Origin: Hesseltinella vesiculosa
Lineage: Eukaryota; Mucoromycota; Mucoromycetes; Mucorales; Cunninghamellaceae
Length of the DNA: 64,000 nt
Direction: 5' to 3'
Assembly: GCA_002104935.1 (NCBI GenBank)
Contig: MCGT01000012.1
Span: forward strand, 248,001-312,000
Shown here one piece after another: positions 10,945-23,158 of this stretch. The notes under the pieces were generated by a model. It was not told the DNA's origin. It did no database searches and worked only from the letters and a program-made list of their open reading frames with translations. The position numbers and the translations under genes were made by a program. Each line of letters opens with the position of its first letter. Position 1 is the first letter of the stretch.

Positions 10945-12083
10945 ATGGTTGCTACGAAAAAAGTCGGTATTCTCGGTGCCACTGGCACTGTAGGTCAACG
11001 ATTTATCTTGCTACTTGCCGATCACCCTTACTTCCGTATCCATGCATTGGGCGCTTCTTCTCGATCCGCCGGCAAAGCCTATCAAGACGCTGCTAAATGG
11101 AAGCAAAGCCAGCCTATTCCAGAACACATTGCTAGTCTTGTCGTCCAGTCTTGTTCCTCTGAATATTTCAAAGACTGTGATATTGTATTTTCTGGATTGG
11201 ATGCCGATGTGGCCGGTGACATTGGTACCTTTTTTTTGCAAACACTTTTGGCTATTTTCCTAACTGGTTTTTTTTTTTTTTTTAAGAAATGGAGTTTTTA
11301 AAGGCCGACCTCGTCGTCTTCTCCAATGCCAAAAACTATCGCCGTGATCCAGTGGTGCCATTGATGGTGCCTACGGTCAACACCCAGCATTTTGATATTG
11401 TACCTCACCAACGTAAGCAATACAACTTAACCAAGGGCTTCATGGTCACCAATGCCAACTGTTCCACCACCGGCCTGGCTGTCCCTCTCAAGGCATTGCA
11501 AGATGCTTTTGGCCCCATGAGCCATGTCATTGTCCATACCCAACAAGCCATCTCTGGAGCTGGCTACCCCGGTGTGCCTAGCTTGGATATCCTTGATAAT
11601 GTGGTGCCTCACATTGGAGGCGAAGAAGAAAAAATGGAATACGAAGCCCGCAAGATCTTGGGGGGCCTGACCAACGACGCCGCTGCCTTTGATATGATGG
11701 AACAAACCGTGGTTTCGGCCACCTGTACCCGCGTTCCTGTCATTGACGGTCATTTGGAATCTGTGGCTGTGAAATTTGCCAACAGCCCTGCTCCCTCTGT
11801 CGAAGCTGTGTACGAAGCCCTTGAAAAGTACCAATCCGAAGCCGAGCAACTGCAATGTCCCTCAGCTCCTCATAAACCTATTGTCGTCACCCGTCTGCCT
11901 GACCGTCCTCAACCTCGCCTGGATCGTGATCTGCACCGTGGCCAGGCTGTCACCGTTGGTCGTGTGCGCCCTTGCCCCGTCCTTGATATCAAGTTTACCC
12001 TTCTGGTCCACAACACTGTCCTCGGCGCTGCCGGTTCATCCGTCCTCAATGCTGAAGTGGCTGTTGCCAAGGGCCTTCTCTAG
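10945..12083 (+). CDS. HOM2: Aspartate-semialdehyde dehydrogenase (EC 1.2.1.11)
   Basis: Exons 10945..11224 and 11287..12083, phase-1 intron of 62 nt ending in a long T tract; 358 aa, the normal length for fungal enzymes. It reduces aspartyl-4-phosphate to aspartate semialdehyde with NADPH, the branch point toward homoserine, threonine, methionine and isoleucine. Visible hallmarks are the NADP-binding GATGTVG at residues 11-17, [10 protein letters not shown] at about 83-92, [10 protein letters not shown] at 106-115, the catalytic cysteine in NANCSTTG (Cys152), and [13 protein letters not shown] downstream. No targeting sequence is seen, in keeping with a cytosolic enzyme. The protein looks complete and functional. 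This pathway is absent from animals. Confidence 0.97.
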
Positions 12084-12328
12084 ATGATAGATAGACAATA
12101 TATTAATACACATTAAATTCAATTGCATCCCTCTCTTTCTCTACAACCATTGCCTGTGCTATCCTGAAAAGACACACCAACCAAAAAGTGAGAGTTGGTG
12201 TAGCAGGCCAATAGGCGGTCAACCAGACAGTTTCCAAACGCCGATACGGAGGAAAAAAAAAAAAAAAAAAAAGAGAATCGGTCGCTTTTGGATTTTTTTT
12301 CTTTTCTCCCTCTCTGAATTATTACATC

Positions 12329-13103
12329 ATGGTAAGCCCAACATGAACAACAAAAACAGGCATCGTTGGCAACCACTCTCACTATCGATACGAATGAATA
12401 CGAGAAACTAGAGAGAAAGTGATGGATGGATGGATAGAAATAGGAACGGATGGATGGACGTCACAAAAAAAAAAAAGACATGCATCGCCCTACCCCATCT
12501 CTCGTCGACCATCTATTCAATATCAACGGCCACTGACATCCACCTTCTACGATGATTGTTCGAGAGAGTGGTTGCCCTGACGATGACTTTGACCTGAAAA
12601 AAAATAGCCATGACTTAAACTCTTTTTCTTACATGGTCTTCTAGGCTGACGCTACTGTCACTCTTCGCACTCGCAAATTCATGACCAACCGCCTGCTTGG
12701 CCGTAAGCAAATGGTCGTTGACATCATTCACCCCGGTGTTGCCAACATCTCCCGTGAAGCTCTCCGTGAAAAGCTCGGCAAGATGTACCGTGCTGACAAG
12801 GAAGTTGTCTCCGTCTTTGGCTTGAAGACCCACTTTGGTGGCGGTGTCACCACCGGTTTCGCCTTGATCTACGACAACGTTGAAGCCTTGAAGAAGTTCG
12901 AACCCAAGCACCGTTTGGCTCGCGTAAGTCTTCCCCCTCTTTTTTTTTTTTTATGGGATCACCCTGACGTCCTTCTTTGTTTCATTCAGATTGGTTTGGC
13001 TGAACCCGGCAAGGGCGGTCGTAAGCAACGCAAGGAAAAGAAGAACCGTGCCAAGAAGTTCCGTGGTACCAAGAAGGCTGCTGCCGCTGGTGGCAAGAAA
13101 TAA
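12329..13103 (+). CDS. RPS24: 40S ribosomal protein S24 (eS24)
   Basis: Exon 1 contributes only the ATG at 12329-12331, followed at once by a GT donor; exons 2 and 3 are 12645..12923 and 12990..13103. The product is 131 aa. It matches eS24 throughout: [18 protein letters not shown] at the N-terminus, [35 protein letters not shown] and the Lys/Arg-rich tail. It is a structural component of the small ribosomal subunit needed for early pre-rRNA processing. The 313-nt first intron is long for this window and contains GATG/GGAT-rich tandem sequence. An isolated start-codon exon is a common layout for fungal ribosomal protein genes. Confidence 0.97.
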
Positions 13104-13363
13104 ACGCGATAACTTGGGAATTGGATGCCATTGCGATTTCTTTCTTTTTCTTTACACATTCATTAAAAAGACCCTCTCTCTTGATGAAATCGTTTTTTTT
13201 TCTCCTACGTCGGCTTTGCCAGTTCGGATCGCAACGGCTTTAAGATGAACGGTCGAGGGGATTTCTTCAGGAACGACGTCATCCCTATTTCTTTTCCTTC
13301 TCTTTCGCTTTTATTTCTTTTCTTTTTTCTTCTTTCTCGCTCTTAACAACCGTGTTCGATAGG

Positions 13364-15083
13364 ATGTGTGTGTGGCGGTATGATGAAAAAGATGCGTGGA
13401 TTGTCCTGATCTTGACATCCTTGATCTCCTTTGTGATACCAAGCGCACATGGCCAGGTCCTGACTGTGCCTTTCTCCACGGCGCCTGTTGAACGGCGGGT
13501 CGTCAAGCACCGATTTGGCAAGATGCAGGAGGATTCCGTCCGGTCTCCTTTGACGAACGTGGATATTGCTGTAAAAGAAAATATACAAACAGGAGGCATC
13601 CCTCACCCGTTTTTTCTCATTGTCATTCTTCGTGTCTCGTATAGTATCTCATTGATTTGGCCATTGGTAACGCAGAACGAAAAAAAAATCTTCCGCTTAC
13701 AACACGTCCTCATCTATTTTCTAACATGTCTGTAGGCGAGCCTCCCCAGCCTTTCACTTTACTGGTGGACACTGGTAACAACTCAGGAAAATAAAATCCG
13801 CGTTGCCGACTCACACGCATTTTTGTCAAAAATCAAGGCTCATCGACAACTTGGGTGCCAGCTGCTGGCTGTGATGAATTATGCGGGAACCCTCAGCATA
13901 TGATGAATCCAAGCTTGTCCGACTCTTTCAACGCCACCAAACTCTTGATGAAGATCAAGTATGGTGAAGGGTTTTCCAGTGGCATGATTGCTCAAGTAAG
14001 TCTGCTGCCCACAAAAAAAAAAATACCTGGCCGCTCATCTGCCTCGCGCTAGGATACATTTACAGTCCGCAACACCACCATCAACCAAGTTTATTTTTCT
14101 GTGTCCATGGTCAACGATGGAGAACTAACAGATGTGGGTGCCGATGGTATTCTTGGTCTTGGTAAGCATAAATGCAGGTACACTCGTTCAGTACTTGATG
14201 CCTGATTCTGCCTAATGGATAGGTCCCGACATCTTGTCAAAATATGATAACCCCGAGAGTTTGGTATTGCCTACCCTCGTCACTAGCATGACTGATCAAG
14301 GCCTCATCGCAAAAAACATGTTTTCCATTTACTTCCATCCTCCGGCACAAGCCCAGGCGCCTTGGGAAACTCGCATCGATGGCGATCTCGTGTTTGGTGG
14401 AAGTAAGTGTTACCTGACCAGCATTGCCCGTTATAAACAACCTTTTTTTTTTTTTTCACTTGCAGTAAATGATGCCAAATTGCAGGACGATATTTATTAT
14501 GTGCCATTGAGCAAACAGCAACAGATCTCGGTAAATCGAACAAAAGGATACGCAAAAGAAACTTGACAGTCCCCCCCTTTTTTTTTTGGTAGGAATATTG
14601 GGCTATCGACATTGATGACATCGCTATAGATGACAAAAGATTAAACTTTAGCACCCAGCTTGGTGCTATGATTGATTCGGGCACGACACTCATCTACTTC
14701 CCTTCCAATGTCATGCATGCCATTTTCTCGCGAGTGCCGGGCTTTCGCATCATGAGCGATCTCTACATGGTGCCATGCAATTCACCCACCCTTCCTGATG
14801 TGACTATGATCGTCAATGGACACAATATGACCCTCCAGCCAAGTGATTACCTCACGAGCGCTGACCCCACGGTAAATAGGAAGAAAAGAAAAAAAAAAAC
14901 CAGGGAAGGAGCCTGACCTTTTTTTTTTTTTTTTTTCAGATGGCCTTGAATCTCTGTCCCACATACTTTAGCAACAGCCCCGAGGGCATCAGTGCTATTC
15001 TTGGCTATAGCTTTTTACAAAAGTTCGTGACAGTGTTTGATAATGAAAATCAGAGACTTGGCTTTGGCACCCTTGCTGAATAA
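13364..15083 (+). CDS. Secreted pepsin-type aspartyl protease (family A1), 400 aa
   Basis: Nine exons: 13364..13570, 13645..13666, 13736..13774, 13838..13995, 14053..14161, 14223..14402, 14466..14530, 14593..14871 and 14940..15083; phases agree throughout. Exon 2 is a 22-nt microexon encoding YLIDLAI, which restores the conserved strand before GEPPQPFTLLVDTGSS. The two catalytic aspartates are in DTGSS (Asp88) and DSGTT (Asp288). A hydrophobic signal segment (WIVLILTSLISFVIPSAHG) follows a short basic/acidic start. A propeptide precedes the mature domain at about residue 70. The end, FVTVFDNENQRLGFGTLAE, is the usual pepsin C-terminus, so no GPI signal is present. It is expected to be an extracellular or vacuolar endopeptidase. 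Confidence 0.93.
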
Positions 15084-15921
15084 ATTTGAGATTTGGCGCT
15101 TCAATAAAAAAAAATAGAAACAAGAAGCCAAGACCGAAAAATAAAGCAGCTCGTCAGAATCCATTCTTTTCGTGGAGTGGCGTATAAAAGGAAAAGCGTG
15201 TTTGGCTGGCGTCTGCTCGGTTTATTGGCCATGGACGTCGCTTGTGTTGTAAAATGTGCAGGCCAGTAGGCACCCTATGGCAGGCTGCCATGCCACCTCA
15301 GTCAAAAATGGCTTTGCAAGAGCAGCGGCGGCGCAATGCATGATGGATTCTTGGTTAGGCTTTGGCACACAGACCACAGCTGCATCCGAGAAGAGCATAG
15401 TTTGCGGGGCGTCCCTTCGAAATCATTTACAAACAGTCATGGTGGAAATGATGATGGCATTGACAGAAACGCGGTGCCAAGTGGAATCATCGATGAAAGA
15501 CTACCAGCAAAGAGCCGATCGGCGGGGATTGAAATTATCAGTAACCACCCATGCTCTGGCCAAATCCCAAGGTAATCCTCCTTTACTTTCTGAAAAACAA
15601 GAGGGTGTGGTAGGGAGCCTTTTGAGTGTAATCACTTGATTATTTTTTCATGGGCGCAAGTGCCCTGTGAATGACCAAAAAAAAATCGTGCAAGTTATAT
15701 TTTGAGCCTACATATGCCGTGTTCGAGATGAGTGCTGACCATGACCCTCATGATGCCAACGGACAAGGCACATGTCATCGAAACGTCAGGTAGATCTCCT
15801 CTGCGACCTAGTACGGGCCAAGTTCCTGGATCTTTCCTGTCCGGTTGTCTCGTGTACAAAAAAATCGCCATCTCAGCTGTCGTCGTCTCATATGGCCGTG
15901 CATACTGTATTTCCTGCTCCT

Positions 15922-15954
<33 letters not shown>

Positions 15955-17014
15955 CCCGTAAAACTTAACTTGGTAGCCGTCTCACTGCCGGTCATGAAGC
16001 CACCATTGTGCTTGCCAAGTAATAACGAGAGGCTGGGTTTTGTTTTACTATTTTTCGTAGCAGTAGCGTTGTAGGCCCCTGCCTTTGGAAAGTGTCAATG
16101 TGTGTCATGCGGCTGGTGGTGTACCAAGAAGAGCACACATAGACGCATTTGGTAATCGGACGGTTGCCACAAATAAATTCGAGACCATGGTTTGTGACAC
16201 AGGGCAATGGTCAAAAAGGATGGAACGTGCAGAGAGGGTCGGAGCAGCTTTGATTTCTCATCTTGGCAGTCAAACCAGTTTGGTCCGTGATGGCCTATGC
16301 TACTGTAAAAATGCAGCTTAGCTGTTCGAGGAGGAAAAGCCAGAGCCTGAAGATCCTGGCCAGATCAGCCTTTGGTTTGTGTGGCACAACCATTTTTGAA
16401 TCTACCCATTTGCATCTATGCCATCAAACTGCATGACATGGGGATACAAAGAGCGCCTGCGCCATTTTTGCCCTACCTAAAACCTTGACATCCTGGCCGT
16501 TCTGTGGATGAAACTGGCCATATTGGTCCCAGATGGGGCCTCCTGAGACATAACACAAGTGACAGAAGATGTGAAAAAAGACCGTTTTTTTTTATTTAAT
16601 ATTGAACAATGGCAAGCTCGTTTTTAATACGAGGGCAAGTGTGGCAAATAGCCAATTAAAACAAAAAATAGTTTGTGTCTTTTTATTTCATTTTGAAGAA
16701 AGAGCAAAGGACATTGGTGGAAACGTAGGCCTAGGTGCATTGCCAACGTTGCACAGAGGCAAACAAATCAATTTGATGAGGTTGCACAGATTACCCAGTT
16801 TGGCAGGCGCGCAAATTGAAAAAGGAATGGGCCAAAAATACATCCTGGCCAGCTGTTGCCTTCCCCTTTTTTTCTCCTTTTTATCTTTCACTCCCTTTTT
16901 ACATTTTCTTTGGAAACAGCTGGTCTCTGTCTCAATCATTCAATTGCATTTTAGCATACCTCATTTAAACCATGCCAACAATACGCAAGATTGTAAGCAA
17001 AAAAAGAAAACCGA
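15084..17014. other. 1.9-kb region without a supported gene
   Basis: No frame shows a recognisable domain or convincing splice pattern. The longest open frame (in-frame ATG at 15278 to 15639) would encode about 120 aa of mixed composition and starts some 90 nt after a TATA-like box at 15183. Another short frame covers 16085-16321. A T20/A12 block lies at about 15921-15955. The region may hold a fast-evolving or decayed gene, or the 5' leader of the gene at 17015. Confidence 0.4.
15183..15190 (+). promoter_or_regulatory. TATA-like box
   Basis: TATAAAAG at a typical distance upstream of the short open frame that begins near 15254-15278. It is one of the few good TATA matches in the window, but no confirmed gene follows it. 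Confidence 0.3.
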
Positions 17015-18384
17015 ATGCATAAAAGACTGACGCTGTCTATCAAGATTGACAGGGTGACGGAAACGAAATGGTCCAAGCTGTACATTACAGTGGCCGTCTT
17101 ACAATGCATATTTATCGTCACCATTCAATTGATTATCTGTACACAAAATACCGTACAAGCCAGCATGCTACCCCAGTCAACGGGTGGCGAATTCTCAACC
17201 GCCTCTTCCTCCACGACCATTGCTGAGCAGGCCTCCGACCGACTAGGCCGAATCAAATGGGAAAACATCGCCTTTGTAGGGTTCCAGGTACGCCAAAGCA
17301 AACAAAACAACAATGCCTTTTTCTGGATCGCTCACCCCCTTCTCTCTTTTTTTTTAGGTCTGGTTTGTGGGTATGGTGTTTGACGCAGTAAGTGATCATT
17401 TAGCGCACATCCCCCCCCCTTTTTTTTTTGACCCCTCTTTGTTTTAGACGATATACCAAAACACCGCCGAAATCCTCGCCTTATCAGTCATGAACGTGAT
17501 TTGCTCGATCCTTGCTGCTTTGGAAGTGGTGGATGGGAACAAATGGCTGACTCTGTTACAGAACACAACGTACGATACCTTTCCTTTGAACATGGCCAAA
17601 AAGCTTGAAATCAGTTTATCCGTTGTCGTCTTGGGCTTTGCTCTTGTCTTGGCCTACCTCAGCTATCAAATGTCTCGACAGTTTGGATGGAATATCTACA
17701 AAAAGATCGGCGCTGACATTCAAATCCAACGTATGTCTTGAAACATAAAACAGGATCGCAGCTCACTTTTTTTTTTTAGGCATGTACCGATTGTTCCAAT
17801 TCTTTGTCTTGTCTCTCAAGGTGGATATCTTTACTGGTTTCTTGGTATCCATCTTTTATTTGATTCAGTTTGCCTTGAAGCAAGGTATTATGTGGGAAAG
17901 TGGCATCCAACTGGTGGTCACGATCCTAATGTTGCCCATGCTTTACTTTGCGCGAACGGCAGTAAGTGATGAGAACGATCAAAGGTTCCTTGTTCACACT
18001 TTTTTTGATGGTTGATAGGGAAGTACGGAGAGCATTGGGCGCATGGTTACATTTTTGACATTTGAATGCATTGTGCTTGTGCATTACGTCTTGATCTTGA
18101 CCCAAACACTGGAACCTGGCAATTACTGGTACACCTGGATTGTCCTTGGTAAGTCATGCCATCCGTAGTCATGGCAACCATGGGTCCTCACCTGTCATTT
18201 TATAGTTTTTGTGGGGATTGCTACGGATGTGATTACGATTGGTCTAGGTGTGATGTGCATGCGCAATTTCGACAAGGGGTTGCAACCATTTGTGCAGCGC
18301 GGCCGTAACAAGCACAAGTTGCAAGATTTGGAGATGCAGCAAAAGAACCAATCTCGACACAGCTGGCGTATCGATGATGACTAG
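17015..18384 (+). CDS. UPF0658-type Golgi membrane protein, about seven TM segments
   Basis: Six exons, 17015..17287, 17356..17385, 17448..17730, 17780..17961, 18019..18148 and 18206..18384, all in phase; 358 aa. The protein has a short cytosolic N-terminus and hydrophobic segments at roughly residues 22-42, 85-120, 135-165 and four more in the C-terminal half. It ends in a basic Gln-rich tail. The order and spacing, with KWSKLYITVAVLQ near the start and a tail beginning RNFDKGLQPFV, match the fungal UPF0658 Golgi apparatus membrane protein family known from fission yeast. The molecular function of that family is not established. Exon 2 is only 30 nt. A further upstream exon cannot be excluded because the preceding gap is large. 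Confidence 0.85.
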
Positions 18385-18640
18385 ACTCACGCTTAGAAAC
18401 GGGTCGCACTGTATAGAATCCTCTTTTTATAAATTTATTATAAAAATCCATGTCAAATACCACTGCTAAGTAACTTTCTCAAAGTCCTCTCCTCCATGAG
18501 CCTCATGCCGAAGAGAAGAAAGCGTGAGTAGAAAAAGGCGTCGGTCATTTTTTTTTCCCATGGACTTTTTTCAGGTGTCCCCCATTTTTTTTCCCTCTTT
18601 TCCCCTTTTTTTTATTTTATTTTTTAAATTCATTCCAACA

Positions 18641-19709
18641 ATGACAGCGACGCTTCCCAACACTTCAGATAATGTACTTGTCTCATGGGCTGCTCCAAAC
18701 GTGCTACTGGTGACCATCAATCGACCTCACAAGCTCAATGCTGTTGATCCCGCAACCAACAAAGAGCTGGACAACGTGTTTACGTGGGCTGAGCAAGAAG
18801 ATAACGTGTGGTGCTCCATTGTAAGCATTAAAAAAAAAGCTACCAAGGCATTGCCATGGTAGTGAGTAGATGATAAAAAAAAATTGACCACGTCGTTCTA
18901 TTAAATTTTAGATCACCGGTGCAGGCGATCGTGCTTTTTGTGCAGGCTTTGATTTGGTGAAAGGTCACGAATCACGCAGCCAAAACGGCGAGACAGACTT
19001 TACAAGTGAACCCTTGGGCATCAATGGTTTTGCTGGACTCAGTAACCGCAATCAGGGCCGAAAACCTTTGATTGCTGCTGTGAATGGCTATGCTGTTGGC
19101 GGCGGCAGTGAAATCATGACAGCCTCAGACATCGTCGTAGCTACAGAAAAGTCAAAATTCGGGTTTCCGGAAGGTAATCATAAAAAAAAGAGGGTGGGGG
19201 AGGGGGAACTAGTCTTACTGACCCTGTTTTTTTTTTTCAGTCAAGCGTGGCATGATTGTCGCAGCCGGTGGGCTGGGACGCATTGTGCGGTCGTTGCCGT
19301 ACCAAGTGGCCTCGGAATTGTTGTTGACTGGACGATTGATCACAGCCAACGAAGCAAAGAGTTATGGAATCGTCAATAAAGTGATTCCAGATCATGTCAA
19401 CGTAGTGGATGCGGCTCTGGAATATGCTCAGATGATTGTGTCCAAGTAGGTACTTTGTATCCTATTTATGCTTCATGCCTTACCTCTTTTTATAGCTCTC
19501 CAGATGCAGTGATGATGACAAAAAAGGGCATTTTATTGGCACTTGAACGAGAATCCTTGACCAAGGCTCATGAAGATCTGATGGATTCGGACGAGGCAGC
19601 TGCATGGAAATCAGGCAAAAATATGACCATTGGTTTGAAAGCATTTGCAGAAAAGCAAACACCTCGTTATGAAAACCCTGAACCAATTGTCCGAAAGAGC
19701 AAGCTGTGA
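18641..19709 (+). CDS. Peroxisomal enoyl-CoA hydratase/isomerase (crotonase family), 286 aa
   Basis: Exons 18641..18820, 18912..19173, 19241..19445 and 19496..19709, in phase. The crotonase fold is shown by TINRPHKLNAV, the oxyanion-hole region GAGDRAFCAGFDL and NGYAVGGGSE. Both glutamates that catalyse water addition in enoyl-CoA hydratases are present: Glu127 in GGGSE and Glu147 in FGFPE, exactly 20 residues apart as in the mammalian enzyme. The last three residues are Ser-Lys-Leu, a canonical PTS1, so import into peroxisomes is expected. The probable role is hydration of trans-2-enoyl-CoA in fatty-acid or branched-chain acyl-CoA degradation. The substrate range cannot be read from the sequence. 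Confidence 0.93.
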
Positions 19710-20576
19710 AAGCATAGTTAAAATGTATTTGTTGAGCGATCGATCGACCGACGTTCCAGTTTTTATTTTTATTTTTAATGCTCATTTTATGAGGATTCGG
19801 AAAGGAAAGAGGCAAAAGGGATACCAAGAAGGGAATAAAAAATCGACGTTCATACATCAAGGAGGTGGATGATCTTTTTTTGCTGGCATCTTTTTCTTTG
19901 CAACTCATTTTGAAATTGGGATTGAATCCAAAATCTCAAATTTAACCGAATCGATCATTTACAAGCATGAACTACAATTTAGTATGTTTTTGAAACGGCC
20001 CATGATAGACAAGAGAAAGAAGAAAGAGAGGTTTGAAACTGGTTTGACATAGAAACGGAGCCTTGGGGCAACCCCATTTTTTTTTTTTTTTGGAATTTCC
20101 AACCAGGCAGTATTTCATGCCACTGAGTTCCATTTTTTTTTTTTTTTGCATGACCCCCTTGACAGAGGGTTTCAAAAACCTGAAGCACGGGCTCCCCGCA
20201 TTAGCAGTTTGACACAAAACGATGATGGGCAAAACCCCCCTCCCTTTTTTTTATAATTATCCCATGAAAAGAGCCAATAAACTACCCAAGTTAAACTAAA
20301 CCATCACGTTGTCTCAATCCCTAATTTATAGCCTTTTCTGGAGGGGATTGAGAAATAACGGGAGGGTCTCTTTAAATCCTCGTTTCTATTTCTTTCCCTC
20401 GTCTTCCCTTTTTATCCACTCTCTTTTTTTTTTTTTTTTTTGTTTATCAACTAGGCTTGTTTGCTTTGCTAAAAAAAAATCAGTCGCAATTTTTTTTTTT
20501 TGCCCTCTTCCTTTCTCTTTTTCTTCTTTGTGCGTTGTGTTGTTGTTGCGGCATCAACCTTTTTTATTGATACTGA
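19710..20576. other. Intergenic region, ECH / TCP11
   Basis: This 867-nt spacer holds no convincing ORF. Two T runs of about 14-16 nt lie at about 20080-20147, and pyrimidine-rich tracts at 20390-20560 lead up to the TCP11-family start, as is usual for promoters in this window. A GATC-rich palindromic patch (gagcgatcgatcgaccg) lies at about 19735-19750. Confidence 0.5.
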
Positions 20577-23158
20577 ATGCTACGAGAAGAACCTGTCCAT
20601 TTTGTGCAAGAAGAATCAGCACAACGTCTCCAACAGGACTATCCAACGATTGAAGTTCTTGTAGCTAGCAACACCTCCACAACCGCCATCACCACCAGAA
20701 AAAGGACAAAAGCACCAGCAACACGAATTCACACTTGGAAACACTTGCATCTCGATCGGCATTCAGAACAACACCAGGACGTGCGATGGATGCTCAAAGG
20801 GTATTGCATGCCCTCATTCGTCATGGCCTCCCTCGTGTCATCCCACCTGTCGTTTGACCATGCTATGTCCATGTGGTTCCATGCCACCATGCAAGCCCAT
20901 TGCCATCCCATTTTTTGGATGGACCTCACTTTTTCCCAACAACTTATGATCCGTGCAAGACTATGCAAACGATGTCGCCGCCCCAACACTCGTGCTACAA
21001 AACCACTCCTTCGCCGTCACCTACGCAAACAATGGTATGGCCTCTACCTATGCCCTCCCAGTATCCGGACAAAACGCCTTTGGTTGAATCAACTCGCATC
21101 ATCGTCTCCTTTGACGTCTCCCACCTCTCCTTCTCATTGGTCGCGTGATCCTCGCTTGCATGAATCTGATGCCTCTGTCACCACTGCCGACTCTAATGCC
21201 ACTTTGGTCCATGTCATGCCTCCGTCACCAAGGTAAAAATACAATACAACTCTACCCACTCTTTATTCATCCCCCCCCCCCTCTTAGGATCATGACGTCA
21301 GCCATCATCATGACAACACCAGATCTAACGCCTTCACCAGATTCATCCACGTCATCCTCGCTATCGACCGAGTCCCATCCATCCATCTCCACTTCCCCCA
21401 CCTGCACCACCGATTCAATCCCAGACGACCCTGATGGCTCTATGAAAAAACGCCTGAAACGACCATGGATGCCTCCCATCAATGCCGACACTCTGCAAGA
21501 ACTTTCAATGACCAGCGTGTTCCGCAGCATCCAGCTTCGTCATGATCTTGTGTTTGATCCTTGCCTTTGCTTCCGCCCCAACCTCGATGGCTCCTCTGGT
21601 CGAGAAAAAATCAAAAAGGCAGAACGTTACTGGCGCCGCGTCGATCGTGCTTTCCAAGACCTGGAAGACCCTTGCTTACCCATGGACGACGACGACGACC
21701 TCGACGACAAATACCACCACCCGCACTATCCTCAGCGCTTAGCCTTTTTGCGTGTCATTCTCGAAGAACTATGCAAAATCCTGATCTCCCTGCAATCGCC
21801 ATTTTCCCTATCGCCTGCCATGAATGAAGAATGGTCCTGGCCTGCCCAAGTCACGGAGCAGCATATCCTTACCATTCTTGATGTCGACCTAATTTTACAG
21901 CAAGTCGCCCACGGTGTCTTTGACATGGATCCCATGGTTGATCTGCTGAACTGCATCCTTGTGCCACTTTGCCCTGCTCATGAAAAACCTCGCCTGGAAC
22001 TCCTTCATCGCTACGTCTCTGAAAAGAAGCATTCCCGAGCTCTCCGTCAATGCTTTTCCATTCTCGAAGCCATCAAGCTGGTAAGTGACCTCCCTTTGTG
22101 AAAAAGAAATCACCTCACCTTCTTTGATATAGAATTGTGCAAATCGGGTGCTCAAGGACTACCGTCAGTACTTGCTTGAAACGTGTCCGACATTGGAATA
22201 TCAATGCTTCATGAGGCAACTCAACCGGGGCGAAGTCAAGCTGGACTCAGCACACAAGTGGATCAGGAGAACATGGCGACGTGTGGGTCCTCACGCCGAC
22301 TTTTTGGATGTATACCACCGTGGTAAGAGAAAAAAAAATGCGATAACCTCATGGAGTCAAACGAATTGATTATCTGGTTTTTCTTTTCTTTTTTTCCCTC
22401 TCTTTATGATGCCAGGATTGGTCTACTTGATTGCTGATGACCCACTGACGGTCAAGGCTTATCACCTGCCTGGCGTCCCTTGCCCCATCACCTTTCAATT
22501 TGACGAGCGTCGATTGCTACAGCAATTCAGACAGGATTTCCACAACTTAATCTTGGTGTCTCTTGTTTTGATCCCCTATCGCCATTTTGCAGGACGGTCT
22601 GTGACAGCGAACGACATGGCCAAGCTGAAACGGGTGTGCGTGCAACTTTGCTGGGACATGGAATCCACTGGCTTCCCTGTCATGGCCTCGCTGCAAGACC
22701 GGAAGGAAGCCACCCACCTCTATCACCGACTGATCTACAAGGCCTGCCAGCGTGGGCTCCTAGCGCATGACCGCAGCGTGTTCCGAAAAAAATCATGGCA
22801 GCCTCGACTACGTCCATTGCACCTAGACTCGGACCTGCCCAACCTCCCAGCCTCGGCTGATCCCAAACAGCTGTCGCAAGCCGCTCATTTTTGGACGCAT
22901 TGGCTGATCATCCACTTGAACCCTCGGTCTTGCATTTATCAATTAATGTACCAGCGAATATGTTACTTGCTTTCGTATATTTCCCAGCACGGTCCCTGTC
23001 ATTTGGATCCCCCTACCATGAGCCTACTTAATCGTATGGTTGGTGTACAAGAAAACATTTTGTCCTTTGGTGAAAAACTCAACCTACTTGCTGATCTCAA
23101 CCTCAATACCTTTGGCCCTATTTATCGTTGGATTGTCAAGGACATACTCAACCACTAG
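20577..23158 (+). CDS. TCP11/Sok1-family protein
   Basis: Model exons: 20577..21232, 21288..22080, 22133..22322 and 22416..23158 (793 aa). From about 21290 the reading is secure: a Ser/Thr/Pro-rich region, a basic KKRLKRPWMPP motif, then the TCP11 helical domain (LAFLRVILEELCKIL, VFDMDPMVDLLNCILVPLCP, and helices to the end). In budding yeast the family member Sok1 is a multicopy suppressor of protein kinase A loss; in mammals TCP11 proteins are linked to cAMP signalling, so a role in PKA-related signalling is a family-based inference. The first exon is uncertain. Its frame is open for 219 codons and splices in phase, but between 20740 and 21150 the two other frames also read like protein in parts. 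A missed intron or indel there is possible. Confidence 0.75.

Noticed and set aside
12332..12644. Box C/D-like motifs (ACGATGA twice, CTGA twice) near 12551-12597 in RPS24 intron 1, as a possible intronic snoRNA.
   Set aside because: The outer boxes span under 50 nt, box C deviates from the consensus, D' and C' overlap, and no terminal stem forms.
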